64,000 bases of DNA. Origin: Chitinophaga sp. GbtcB8 (GTDB lineage: Bacteria > Bacteroidota > Bacteroidia > Chitinophagales > Chitinophagaceae). The stretch's first letter is position 1. Each line of letters opens with the position of its first letter. The notes under the pieces are model-generated. The model ran no database searches and was not told the DNA's origin. It saw only the letters and a program-made list of their open reading frames with translations. The stretch covers positions 62,001-126,000 of the forward strand of contig NZ_JAGXJN010000004.1 of NCBI RefSeq assembly GCF_019091455.1. The letters run 5' to 3'. The position numbers and the translations under genes are program-made. Below are positions 9,167 through 18,300 of the stretch, in pieces.

Positions 9167-9709
9167 TTAGATAGCTCTCATTTCTTTGGCTGCGTTGTCA
9201 AAAAAGGACTGCAATCCAGCGAACATATCTTTGAAAATCGGTATTATTTTACCCATGCTGTCTATTACAGCCGGGCCAACGGGTGAAATATAAGGGTATA
9301 CTGCAGATTGCAGTTTGGTTTCCGGGCTTAGCCAATACAACTGGTTGGCTATCCACAACAGGATACTGTAATTGATAGTAAAGATAAGAATATACAGTAA
9401 AATGCCTCCCAGGCGGTTCACCCATCCCAGCAAAGCCAGCTCCACCAGCTTTTGCAGGGCCGTAGCTCCCAGGCGTACCAGCAAAATGACTCCAAGGAAC
9501 AAGCCAATGAAACAAAGTACAGGCAGCCAGCGCCAATGCACATTCCAGTGCTGCTGGGCATACAATGCCGTAACGGTAGTGAGCTTCAGGGCAGCTGCCA
9601 GGCCTATAATGATCGCTATAAAAGAAAATACCGCTACAATTAACCCCCGCGAGTAGCCTTTATAGATAGCGATCACCATCAGGATGGCGAAAAGGATATC
9701 GATTAACAT
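9167..9709 (-). CDS. cvpA: CvpA family membrane protein
   Basis: The 180-residue inner-membrane protein has four predicted helices. It begins MLIDILFAILMVIAIYKGYS, followed by RGLIVAVFSFIAIIIG, which is the typical CvpA opening with a short loop carrying G and R. CvpA in Escherichia coli is linked to colicin V production and envelope homeostasis; the molecular role here is inferred from family membership only. It is followed 86 bp later by the YqeY-like gene of the same strand, beyond its own upstream hairpin repeat. Confidence 0.85.
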   Translation of the reverse strand: MLIDILFAILMVIAIYKGYSRGLIVAVFSFIAIIIGLAAALKLTTVTALYAQQHWNVHWRWLPVLCFIGLFLGVILLVRLGATALQKLVELALLGWVNRLGGILLYILIFTINYSILLWIANQLYWLSPETKLQSAVYPYISPVGPAVIDSMGKIIPIFKDMFAGLQSFFDNAAKEMRAI

Positions 9710-9719
9710 AGAATTTAAT

Positions 9720-9796
9720 AAGCTGTTGGCGCCATAAATTTACCGGTTAGCGAAAACAGATCGCTAACCGGTAAAGACTAACAGCTAAAGCTAACT
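9720..9796. repeat. hairpin, TTAGC/GCTAAC word family with perfect 14-bp core
   Basis: The core TTTACCGGTTAGCG / CGCTAACCGGTAAA is a perfect 14-bp stem around a 9-nt loop. The outer arms continue imperfectly from AGCTGTTGG on the left to GACTAACAGCT on the right. The right edge reaches the stop codon of the YqeY-like gene at 9796, and the left edge starts 10 nt before the cvpA start codon. Confidence 0.7.
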
Positions 9797-10248
9797 TATT
9801 TACTTAGTAATTCCTTTACAAGGGCGGAAATAGCTTTGCCGTCGGCCTGGCCTGCAAGCTGTTTGGTGGCGGTGCCCATTACCTTTCCCATATCTGCCGG
9901 TGAGGTGGCGCCGGTTTCCGCAATAATACGGATCACCGCTTCGCGTAACGCACTCTCATCCAGCTGTTTGGGTAAAAAGCGTTCTATAACGGCCAGCTCC
10001 TCTTCTTCTTTCACGGCCAGGTCTTCCCGGTTCTGCTGCCGGAAGATCTCCAAAGAATCTTTTCTTTGTTTGGCCAGCTTTTGCAGCATTTTACTTTCAT
10101 CGGCTTCCGTTAGCTCACCGTTACCGCCTTCAGCGGTTTTGGCGATCAGGATAGCGGCCTTAATAGCGCGTAAGGCACGCAGCTCAGCTTCACTTTTAGC
10201 CAGCATAGCGGCTTTGATGGCGGAGTTTATATTGAGTTCTAATGACAT
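9796..10248 (-). CDS. GatB/YqeY domain-containing protein
   Basis: The cytoplasmic protein has 150 residues, the normal size for the family. It begins MSLELNINSAIKAAMLAKSE and carries the helical YqeY region (LRAIKAAILIAKTAE; FLPKQLDESALREAV; GATSPADMGKVMGTATKQL). The fold is related to the tail of the GatB amidotransferase subunit, but free-standing YqeY proteins have no proven reaction. The start at 10248 is chosen because the in-frame extension to 10290 is simply the reading of a CCATGG-family hairpin arm. Confidence 0.9.
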   Translation of the reverse strand: MSLELNINSAIKAAMLAKSEAELRALRAIKAAILIAKTAEGGNGELTEADESKMLQKLAKQRKDSLEIFRQQNREDLAVKEEEELAVIERFLPKQLDESALREAVIRIIAETGATSPADMGKVMGTATKQLAGQADGKAISALVKELLSK

Positions 10249-10263
10249 ACTTGTTTTTTTAAA

Positions 10264-10394
10264 GTCCATGGTCAATGGTCCATAGTCCATGGACTACTAT
10301 AATAGCAATTGTTGTGCAAATAATGGTTAATGGTTATTTACTGCTAAAATGGCACAACCTGCTATTAATATCCCGGCATTCCCATGGACTACAA
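10264..10394. repeat. CCATGG/CCATAG word-family repeat
   Basis: The left arm at 10264-10297 strings together GTCCATGGTCAATGG, TCCATAG and TCCATGGACTA. A short right arm (CCCATGGACTACAAAC) is at 10381-10395. Between them lies a smaller direct repeat of TAATGGTTAATGGTTA. It occupies the whole spacer between gldC and the YqeY-like gene and is homologous in wording to 4810-4935 and 59189-59343. Confidence 0.6.
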
Positions 10395-10395
10395 A

Positions 10396-10746
10396 CTACT
10401 TCTTCTCCCCTTCCTTCAGCTTATCATCAAACTTCTTCAGAAAGTCTTTGGCAAAGTTGCGGAGGTCTTCTGACTGATCTTTATGCGGGGTGGCGCGCTC
10501 CCAGGTATCGGCCATGGTCATCATGGTCTGGAAAAAGAAATCTGCCATCTCATCCATCATCATGTCTTTGGTCCACAGGTCAATGCGCAGGGCAGTAGCT
10601 TCCGCAGCGTCCCAAAAAGCCACCATCATGGCTTTAGCTTTATTCATACGGTCAGCGGTGGTATCGGAGGCGGTCCATTCTATTTTTTCCGGTACTTTAT
10701 TCTCATCCAGCGCTACCTGTATCTGGATGGTAGATGTTTTAGTCAT
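10396..10746 (-). CDS. gldC: gliding motility protein GldC
   Basis: The 116-residue cytoplasmic protein matches the GldC family along its length: a beta-rich opening (STIQIQVALDENKVPEKIEW), then AKAMMVAFWDA, LRIDLWTKDM, MDEMADFFFQTM and ERATP. In Flavobacterium johnsoniae GldC accompanies GldB and is needed for efficient gliding. Here no other gld gene is adjacent, so it supports but does not prove gliding motility and type IX secretion in this organism. A TATTTTTG promoter box lies at 10797-10790, 43 nt upstream of the start. Confidence 0.85.
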   Translation of the reverse strand: MTKTSTIQIQVALDENKVPEKIEWTASDTTADRMNKAKAMMVAFWDAAEATALRIDLWTKDMMMDEMADFFFQTMMTMADTWERATPHKDQSEDLRNFAKDFLKKFDDKLKEGEKK

Positions 10747-10789
10747 ATTATAGTTGTGCTTTTAGCTTTTTTCAGAGGGCAAAAATAGG

Positions 10790-10797
10790 GGAATATG
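10790..10797 (-). promoter_or_regulatory. -7 promoter box upstream of gldC
   Basis: TATTTTTG on the minus strand matches TAnnTTTG exactly and lies 43 nt upstream of the gldC start codon. No TTG was found at the standard spacing, so this call rests on one element. Confidence 0.35.
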
Positions 10798-10861
10798 TGC
10801 AGATGGTGAGACAGGTGTGCAGATGATGGTTCTATTTTATTCCCTTAGGGCCCTTTGCACA

Positions 10862-11977
10862 TTAATTCACCACTGCGCTCAGCAGCGCTTCTGCCCCTGT
10901 ATCCCAGCTCCCGGGCAGCGGCAATGCTGCCATTTGCTGCAGCTGGCGGCTGCGCTGTACTTCATCCTTATATAACAGGCTTAGCTTCTCAGCCAGATCG
11001 GCCAGGTTTTCCGGGTCTGCGTATAACAGGGCCTCTTTGCCGGCTTCGCGGGCAGCCGGTCCGTCAATGGCTATTACCGGCACCTGGCAGCGCAGGGCGG
11101 CATATACCGGCAGGGCAGCGCCTTCCAGCCGGGTGGTGTACACCATGGCATAAGCGGCGGCCGTTAAATTGGCCAGGGAAGGCTGGTCCAGACCAGGCAG
11201 CAACACCACATCCTGGCGGAACTTATAGGTTTGCAGGCTGTTAGCTATTTCCTGCCCCGCTGCGGTTACCTTACCTGCCAGCACCAGCTTCATATTGGAG
11301 CGCTGCCGGCGTTTCAGCGCAGAAAATGCTTTCAGCAGGGGCATAATATTATTACGCGGGTCCAGGGGGCCGGTCACTAAAAAATACTCCGTGCCGCCGG
11401 TATACATTTTTTTAACTACCTCCCGCTGCTCCCAGTCCAGGGGCTGATAGCTTTCGTGAATGCCGGCAGGTATCACCTGCACCTTACCGGCTGCAGCCGG
11501 GGCATATTGTAGTAAAGGCTGCTCCAGGTGGGCGCCCGGCAAAACTATTTTTTTTGCGCTGGTAATATATTTTACCGTTTCCTTTTTGAAGAACCGCTGC
11601 CATTGCTGCGGTACACCGGCTACCGGCTGTAAAAAGGAAAGATCTTTCAGGAACAGCACCGCCGGGACCTTGCTGCGCAGGGGCAGCATACCGTCCATAC
11701 CCAGGAACAGATCTGCACCCTGTTTTTTAAGCGCACGGGGAAGCTGCCATTGCAGCCACCACTGGCGCCGCCATACTGCCGGGCCTTTCAGCGGTACTAT
11801 AATGGGTGTAACATTAGCAGGAAAAAGGAGATCCGGCGATACAGGCCGGTCAAAAAAGAAGAGGAAAGTATGTTCCGGGTGCTGCCGGCACATGCGGAAC
11901 AGCAGCTCTGTATGCATATTCCCCGTATCGGCAGGTGTATCCTGGCTCATCCCTATTGCGCTTACTCCAATGATCAT
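10862..11977 (-). CDS. glycosyltransferase family 1 protein
   Basis: The 371-residue cytoplasmic glycosyltransferase has the GT-B fold (GT4-like). The N-terminal acceptor domain starts MIIGVSAIGMSQDTPADTGN. The C-terminal nucleotide-sugar domain includes YFLVTGPLDPRNNIMPLLKA, VLLPGLDQPSLANLTAAAYA and TTRLEGAALPVYAALRCQVP. The ETLRLEG-like E-x7-E region (LEGAALPV) is recognisable. Donor and acceptor cannot be told from sequence. A perfect -7 box (TAATTTTG, 11990-11983) ends only 5 nt before the start codon, suggesting a leaderless message. The hairpin element at 12003-12166 lies directly upstream. Confidence 0.85.
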   Translation of the reverse strand: MIIGVSAIGMSQDTPADTGNMHTELLFRMCRQHPEHTFLFFFDRPVSPDLLFPANVTPIIVPLKGPAVWRRQWWLQWQLPRALKKQGADLFLGMDGMLPLRSKVPAVLFLKDLSFLQPVAGVPQQWQRFFKKETVKYITSAKKIVLPGAHLEQPLLQYAPAAAGKVQVIPAGIHESYQPLDWEQREVVKKMYTGGTEYFLVTGPLDPRNNIMPLLKAFSALKRRQRSNMKLVLAGKVTAAGQEIANSLQTYKFRQDVVLLPGLDQPSLANLTAAAYAMVYTTRLEGAALPVYAALRCQVPVIAIDGPAAREAGKEALLYADPENLADLAEKLSLLYKDEVQRSRQLQQMAALPLPGSWDTGAEALLSAVVN

Positions 11978-11982
11978 GGGCG

Positions 11983-11990
11983 CAAAATTA
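11983..11990 (-). promoter_or_regulatory. -7 box 5 nt before the start codon (leaderless type)
   Basis: TAATTTTG on the minus strand matches TAnnTTTG, and the start codon at 11977 follows after 5 nt. Because Bacteroidota transcription starts about 4-7 nt after this box, the message would begin at or next to the ATG. Confidence 0.45.
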
Positions 11991-12002
11991 ATGGGAAATG
12001 AG

Positions 12003-12166
12003 GAGATATGCAGATGTGCAGATATGCAAATGTGCAGATAGGTACAGGCGGTAGCAGGCTAACAGCAGCGCTGGACCTTACCTATGCCCTAAAAACAAAA
12101 TGTGCAAATGAAAAGCGCTCATCCGCCCTTCATTTGCACATCTGCATATCTGCACATTTGCACATC
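12003..12166. repeat. long imperfect hairpin, ATGTGCAGATATGCAAATG word family
   Basis: The left outer arm (12003-12040) is a degenerate tandem of ATGCAGATGTGCAGATATGC and AAATGTGCAGAT. An inner left arm ATGTGCAAATGAA is at 12100-12112. The right arm (12129-12166) reads TTCATTTGCACATCTGCATA and so on, complementary to both. It abuts the stop codon of the lipoprotein gene at 12165. A close relative is at 40350-40487. Confidence 0.7.
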
Positions 12167-12596
12167 AATCCGTCTTATTCGTGATCCAGAACTCCTTCTT
12201 CACAATATTATTCGGATTATCCAGGGAGGTAATGGTAATGGTCACCTTCACCGTACGGATAGGTTCCAGGCCTTTCAGGTTAATAGTGGTAGTGGCAGCA
12301 GTAACCGGGGAAGGAATGGCATCCTGGGGGATCACCTCTCCACCGGGGTCTGTAACTGCGTCTACTGTAATGCTTACGCCCTTGGTAGGCAGCTTGGAGC
12401 TAATGTTCACCGTAAAAGAATAAGTAGCGCCGGGGGAAGCCGTGTAATTACCTTCCGCAACGCCATCCAGCGTAGCTTTCAGTACTTCTTCCTGCGGGCC
12501 GGGATCTTCGCCGGGAGCTTTTTTCTTTTTACTGCAGGCAGTAAAGGTGAGCATTAACAATGCTAAAGCAGCTATAAGATATGATTTAAAAGGCAT
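12165..12596 (-). CDS. putative lipoprotein of unknown function
   Basis: The product is 143 residues long. Its signal sequence ends in a lipobox (MLTFTAC, Cys at about residue 20) and a Lys-rich stretch (SKKKKAP) follows, so it should be a lipid-anchored envelope protein. The mature part reads as a single Ig-like or CalX-beta-like sandwich (ATLDGVAEGNYTASPGATYS; GLEPIRTVKVTITITSLDNP). I do not recognise a named family. The ATG at 12596 is chosen over 12620 because it starts the signal peptide directly. It stands alone between a permease gene and the glycosyltransferase. Confidence 0.7.
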   Translation of the reverse strand: MPFKSYLIAALALLMLTFTACSKKKKAPGEDPGPQEEVLKATLDGVAEGNYTASPGATYSFTVNISSKLPTKGVSITVDAVTDPGGEVIPQDAIPSPVTAATTTINLKGLEPIRTVKVTITITSLDNPNNIVKKEFWITNKTD

Positions 12597-12674
12597 AGCG
12601 GTCTCATTGAAGGTTTGCATAAAATTATATTATTTTATAATACTAAGCAAACATTAATCTGTCCATGGGCCACC

Positions 12675-13823
12675 TTAACCCCTCACATCCATCGCATCCC
12701 TTAAACCGTTACCTAACAGATTAAATGCCAGCACCATCAGCATAATAGCTACCCCGGGCGCCAGGGCCAGCAAAGGGTTATGGGTAATAATAAAATTGTA
12801 GTTCTCTTTGATCATCAAACCCCAGGAGGGCTGCGGAGGCTGCACCCCTACCCCCAGGAAGCTAAGGCCGGCCTCCACCACAATGGCCGAGGCAAAATTA
12901 CTGGCCGCCACCACCATCACCGGCCCCATAATATTGGGTAAAATATGTTTTACAATAATGCGCAGGTGCCCAAAACCCAATGCCCGTGCCGCCTCTACAA
13001 ACTGCAGCTCCCGCAGGCTCAGTACCTGCCCGCGTATAATACGCGCCACACCTACCCACATGGTAAGGCCCACGGCTATGAACACCTGCCAGAAACCTTT
13101 ACCCAAAGCCAGGGTAATGGCAAACACCAGCAACAGCGTGGGTACAGACCAGATCACGTTTATGAGCCACATCACCGCATCATCCACCCAGCCGCGGAAA
13201 TAGCCCGCCATAGCACCCAGCAGCACGCCCAGGCTCAGGGATATTAATACCGCTATACAGCCCACGCCCAGGCTTACCCGCGTGCCTACCAGCAGGCGGC
13301 TTAAGATGTCCCGCCCAAACCGGTCGGTGCCCAGCCAGTAAGTGTTGGTAACAATACGTTGTTTTGTTATTTGCCGCTGCAGGGTGGCTAATGGCTGCCC
13401 TAAGGGCTGCTGCTGCCCGTACCACACTTTGGTCAGGGAATAACGTTCAGGCATAGACGTTTCTTCATCCACATACCGCTGTACTACTATATCATTACCT
13501 GCAAACTGCCAGCTACGTATAGGCACATAGGTAAGGGCGCTCTCCTGCCCGTATAATAGCCGGCGGAAAAAGCCTGCCCTGGCCGGTGGCCGCTCTTTTT
13601 GCATGGCCAGCATGGTAACTTTGAAACCCGGGCGCTGCCCGCTTATTTCCAGCACCATATGGTTGGCATAAGGCGTAGGGTCCGGCGATAAAAAGTAAGC
13701 AGTAACGCTGATGAAAATGGCCAGCACAATAATGCCTAACCCGGCCATAGCGCCCCTGTTGCGCTGCAGGCGCTTCCAGGCCTGCCGGCTGAAAGAGGAA
13801 CGGATGGTAGCTGCTGAATGAAT
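12675..13823 (-). CDS. ABC transporter permease (OppC/DppC type)
   Basis: This is the inner-membrane permease of a peptide/nickel-type ABC importer. TM1 (GLGIIVLAIFISVTAYF) is followed by a large periplasmic insert of about 110 residues typical of Bacteroidota OppC. Then come the domain with LGTDRFGRDILSRLLVGTR and five further helices. The EAA loop reads EAARALGFGHLRIIVKHILP. The first ATG in frame is at 13748, but the open frame continues upstream to 13850 and encodes a perfect OppC-like cytoplasmic lead (SFSRQAWKRLQRNRGAMAGL). A TATTTTTG promoter box at 13859-13852 sits just before that. Translation therefore probably begins upstream at a rare codon; ATT at 13823 is my best guess. Partner OppB, ATPase and binding protein genes are not adjacent. 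Confidence 0.8.
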   Translation of the reverse strand: MHSAATIRSSFSRQAWKRLQRNRGAMAGLGIIVLAIFISVTAYFLSPDPTPYANHMVLEISGQRPGFKVTMLAMQKERPPARAGFFRRLLYGQESALTYVPIRSWQFAGNDIVVQRYVDEETSMPERYSLTKVWYGQQQPLGQPLATLQRQITKQRIVTNTYWLGTDRFGRDILSRLLVGTRVSLGVGCIAVLISLSLGVLLGAMAGYFRGWVDDAVMWLINVIWSVPTLLLVFAITLALGKGFWQVFIAVGLTMWVGVARIIRGQVLSLRELQFVEAARALGFGHLRIIVKHILPNIMGPVMVVAASNFASAIVVEAGLSFLGVGVQPPQPSWGLMIKENYNFIITHNPLLALAPGVAIMLMVLAFNLLGNGLRDAMDVRG

Positions 13824-13851
13824 AAAATATAAATTGAAGATCCTGAATGCT

Positions 13852-13859
13852 CAAAAATA
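13852..13859 (-). promoter_or_regulatory. -7 promoter box of the OppC-type permease
   Basis: TATTTTTG on the minus strand matches TAnnTTTG. It lies about 28 nt upstream of the proposed ATT start at 13823 and more than 100 nt upstream of the first ATG at 13748. This supports an upstream start for the permease. Confidence 0.4.
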
Positions 13860-13904
13860 GGCAACAAATAGGTATCATTGCGGGCAAAAGTTTATTCTGT
13901 TCCT

Positions 13905-15116
13905 ATGACCACAGCTACACAGTCGTCCTCACCGGTATCACAGCTCTTTACCCGCCTTGGAGATAATATTGGCCGCTGGCCTACGAAATATATCTTCCTG
14001 TTCTTTATGGCATTGGCGGCTGTTATTGCCTGTGTATCATGGGGTCAGTCACAGGATATGGCGCTGCATACCCGCTATAACAACTTCGTTATTTTTAAAC
14101 ACGCCTTCTTTCACCTCATTCACAACCAGGACCTCTATACGTTTTACCAGCCGGAGTATTATGACCTGTATAAATACAGTCCTTCCTTTGCGCTGTGCAT
14201 GGGTGTTTTTGCCTGGCTGCCGGATCTGCCTGCGCTCATCTTATTTAATGTGGCCAATGCAGTGGTGCTGATCATAGCCGTACGCAAGCTGCCTTTCAGC
14301 CAAAAGAACCTGAACATTTTCCTGCTGCTGATCTTAATAGAAACCATGATCTCCTTCACCAGCTCGCAGGTGAATGCGCTCATTACCGGTTTGCTGGTGC
14401 TGGCCTGGTACTTCCTGGAAAATGATAAACCCTGGTGGGCCACCCTGTTCATTGTCATCACTTTTTATATCAAGATATTCGGCATTGTGGGCCTGGCCTT
14501 ATGCCTGCTGTATCCTTCCCGCTGGAAATCGGCGCTGGCCACCATTTGCTGGATCATTGTAATAGGTATTATGCCCCTGCTGGTTATTTCTCCCAGCCAG
14601 CTGCTGTTCCTGTACAAAAGCTGGGGTACGCTGCTTAGCCAGGACCATGGCGCTTCTGTAGGGGTATCCCTGTATGGCTGGTGGCATACCTGGTTTGGCT
14701 TTAACATGAACAAACAATGGTTTGTGCTCATAGGCGCGCTGCTTTTCTGCCTGCCCTTACTGCGTGTGCGCAGCTGGGCGCAGCCTGTGTACCGCCTGCA
14801 TATGCTGGCGTCTGTACTGATCTGGGTAGTGATCTTTAACCATAAAGGAGAATCGCCCACCTATGTTATTGCCATGGCAGGCATTGGCATCTGGTACTAT
14901 ACGCAGGCGCCTACACGCAGTAACCTGGTATTGCTGTTACTGGCGCTGGTATTTACCTCCTTTTCTTCCACAGATCTTATAACGCCCTATAAAGTAGCCC
15001 GCACCTGGGTGGAGCCGTATGCGGTAAAAGCCGTGTTCTGCTCCATTATCTGGTTCAAGCTCATTTGGGACCTTACTTTTGGTAAGTTAGTTCCCCGGTT
15101 GGAGCCAAAAGCTTAA
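13905..15116 (+). CDS. DUF2029 / GT87-type membrane glycosyltransferase
   Basis: The 403-residue polytopic membrane protein has about ten hydrophobic segments. It resembles GT87/DUF2029 polyprenyl-phosphate-dependent mannosyltransferases: a short cytoplasmic lead, TM1 (YIFLFFMALAAVIACVSWG), a periplasmic segment (YNNFVIFKHAFFHLIHNQDL, YTFYQPEYYDLYKYSPSF) and alternating helices. The motif YKYSPSFALCMGVFAWLP is typical of the family. It probably transfers a sugar on the outer face of the inner membrane. The start at 13905 is preferred over 13878 because the extra nine codons overlap the divergent promoter region. Confidence 0.8.
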   Translation: MTTATQSSSPVSQLFTRLGDNIGRWPTKYIFLFFMALAAVIACVSWGQSQDMALHTRYNNFVIFKHAFFHLIHNQDLYTFYQPEYYDLYKYSPSFALCMGVFAWLPDLPALILFNVANAVVLIIAVRKLPFSQKNLNIFLLLILIETMISFTSSQVNALITGLLVLAWYFLENDKPWWATLFIVITFYIKIFGIVGLALCLLYPSRWKSALATICWIIVIGIMPLLVISPSQLLFLYKSWGTLLSQDHGASVGVSLYGWWHTWFGFNMNKQWFVLIGALLFCLPLLRVRSWAQPVYRLHMLASVLIWVVIFNHKGESPTYVIAMAGIGIWYYTQAPTRSNLVLLLLALVFTSFSSTDLITPYKVARTWVEPYAVKAVFCSIIWFKLIWDLTFGKLVPRLEPKA

Positions 15117-15180
15117 AGCAGAAAGCATAAAGCCTTTGGAGAGGTATGCTGCATTGGCTTTATGCTTTCTACTTCTGCTC
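15115..15180. repeat. hairpin, AAGCAGAAAGCATAAAGCC family
   Basis: The left arm AGCAGAAAGCATAAAGCC (15117-15134) pairs with GGCTTTATGCTTTCT plus a displaced TTCTGCT (15156-15179), around a loop of about 20 nt. It starts at the stop codon of the GT87 gene and probably ends its transcript. Its word-built arms resemble the other long hairpins in the window. Confidence 0.6.
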
Positions 15181-15313
15181 AAACAAGTAGTTCTACGTAT
15201 TAAAACCATATATATTAGTTAGTAAACAAAATTTTTTTATCTTGTAGCCTTAACCCAATACCCCCCTTTCATACGAGTCATGGAAGGCTGCAATTTAAAA
15301 CCATATTTGTTTC

Positions 15314-18300
15314 ATGTCCTTACACACCGTAACCTCAGTAACGATCGGAGATCATGTGTTTGCCACTTTCAAGTCATTGAAGATAGATCAGTTTATTAAT
15401 GATCATCATCAGGTTGAATTGCTCATCAGCTACGACTGGTTCAGCAGCATTGGTAAAGACCTTTTCACAGCAGGCAAAGAGTTCCTGGGAAAAGAGATCA
15501 GCATTTCCATTAGCTCCGTATCCCTCACCAGCCAGCATAAACCGGTGATCTTTAACGGGATCATTACCAGTGTACATGCCGGTAAAGAACGCGATGGCAC
15601 CCACGGATTTTGTGTAATAAAAGGCAGCAGCCCCACTGTGCTGCTGGAAAATGATCCGCACATCACCTCCTTTGGTCCTCAGCCACTGGCAGAGATCATA
15701 ACGTCAACGCTTAAACTGGCGGAACCTTATTTCAATAAAGCCAGTGTGAACCCGGAGGAAAAAGATCCGTTAAAGTACACGGTGCAGTATAAGGAAACGT
15801 CTTATGAATTTATACGCCGGCTGGCTCAAAGGCATGGCGAATGGTTCTTTTATGACGGGCAGCAGATCGTGTTCGGACGTTACCAGCCGCAGAAAACTGC
15901 GCTCACCCATCTGACAGACCTTATTGATTTTGACCTGGCATTGAATGTATTGCCGAATAATATACAGCTGAATGGCTTTGACTACCGCCAGGATGCTGTT
16001 TCCCGCAACAGCACTACCACACAGCCGGATTCAGGCATCAATAATTACTCGAAGCACGCGCATGATATCAGCCGCAAGCTGTACCGCAAAACTTCGCTGT
16101 ATAAAATGAACCAGCCTTTTACCAGCAATTCCCGGCAGCAGGTAGATAAGCAGACTTCCATCCAGCATAAAGGCCGCTTAGCCCGTATGGTTACCGTTAG
16201 CGGCAACAGCCGGCATACCGCCCTTAAGATCGGGGATATTGTAAGCATAGGCGAGCAGTTCCCGGATACTACAGACCATGGCGAGTTTGTAGTAACCCGC
16301 CTTTCACATACCTGCACCAGTAACGGCGAATACCAGAACACATTTGAAGGCATACCGGCAGATGTAGCCATGCCGGAAGTGAACGTGGACCTGCACCCCT
16401 TGTGCGAGCCGCAAAGCGCCACAGTCACCGATAATAATGATCCCCGCGGGCTGGGCCGCGTAAAAGTGGCCTTCCGCTGGCAGGATCAGGGCTCCACACC
16501 CTGGCTGCGCGTAGTAGCGCCGCATGGCGGCGGCAAAAAAGGATTTTATTTTGTACCGGAAGTAGGGGAAGAGGTATGGGTGGATTTTGAAGGCGGCAAC
16601 CCCGAAGCCCCCATTGTGCTGGGCACTACCTATAACGGCACTGCCAGCGCAGATATGGGCGATAGCCGCAATAACGTAAAAGCCATCCGCACCCGTAGCG
16701 GCCATACCGTGGAATTTAATGATGCCGGCGAAGGCACCCACCTGATCATCCGTGATCCCGGTGGCAATGAAATTTTCCTGGATACCGCCGGCAGGAACAT
16801 TACGGTAACCGCCCCGGAAACCATGACCTTCCAGGCCCGCAACATGAACATTAATGTGGCCCAGCATATGGAGCTGAATGTGGGACTGAACACCCAAATG
16901 AACACCGGGCAGCAGTTCCTCCTGAATGCAGGACAGCAAATGCTTATGACCGCCCCCTTCCTGCAGCAGCTGGCAGCCGCGTTCATGCATCTGCAATCCG
17001 CCAAAACGCTCATTAACTCCGGCAATGAAATAAAGATAGAATCACCACAGCTGTTTGCCGCAGGCGCCCAGCAGCTGATGCTGCACAGTGATGAGAAGAT
17101 CACCGCCAACAGTAAAGGCACCCTGCACCTGAAAGGCGCAGAAGGCAATAAACACAGCAACAAGGCCGATGCCTATGAAGCCGTAAAACCGGTGATAGAC
17201 GCCAAATGTATCGTGAACTTCCGGCCCAAGAAAAGCTGGCAGGGTGAGGACTATGGTTTTGACTGGATGCGCAATACCGATACCGGCAAAGCAGGCGACA
17301 TTCTTTATGAAACTGCCATGGGCAAATATTACCTGGATGCCGCCTTTACCAACGTGAACCGCGATATTAACTCAGATACCCCTTACCAGAAAAAGGATGA
17401 TGCCATGTACGGCAGGCTGAAAGCCAAATACCATGTACATAGCATTCCCTGGAAAACGCACAAGGATAAAGCCGGCAAAGATGTACCGGATGATTACTTT
17501 GTCGCCTGGTTAAGCCTGTATCCCAATAAAATAAAAAAGAACAAGGCCGTATTAAGCCTGGAAATAGAAATAGAGGAAGAGCCGGAACACCTGAAGTTTG
17601 CAGATCATCCCAATTTCACCATCACACCAAAAGAGATCACGCCCAAAACAAAAGGAAAACATAAGCTGGCCGATTTTGTTACCATAGAGTGTACCAAAGA
17701 GTTTAATACCGATCAGACCATAAAAGTGCTGGCCGTTACCAAAGGACCGGATGGCAAGGAAAAAACCGCCGTAGCCGGCAAGTTGATGGTTTGGGCCAAT
17801 GATGCCACCAAGCGTAAAAAGAAAAAGGTCCTGCTGGTGGAAGTAACCGGCGGCCCCGGTGCAGGCAGCGCCAGCGGACAGGAATCCCTGTTCCGCCACT
17901 CGCTGAACCAGGCCTATATTGATCCTCATGTGGAAACTCTAAAGCTGGACCTTAGCAAGGATACCGTATTTACTACCAATTATGTAAGTGGCGCGGATAT
18001 TGTTTCTTCTGATGATAGTAAACCAGCTGTAACCGACATCGCAAACTATATGACCACCGCATTGAAAAAAATACCGGGCGTAGGCGCCAAATACGATTCG
18101 TATTTTAAAGCCTTTTACCTGGGTGGCAATGGCGGCGTTATGAGTTCAGGCAGCCTGATACGGCTAAACGGTTATTCAATGGGCGATAAAGTGGTGCTGT
18201 TCAAAAGCGCCATCAGCTCCACACCCGCGCATGAATTCCTGCACTCGCTAAAGCTGCCGCATACCTTTACCAATGCGGAAGCCGACCCGAATGCATTATT

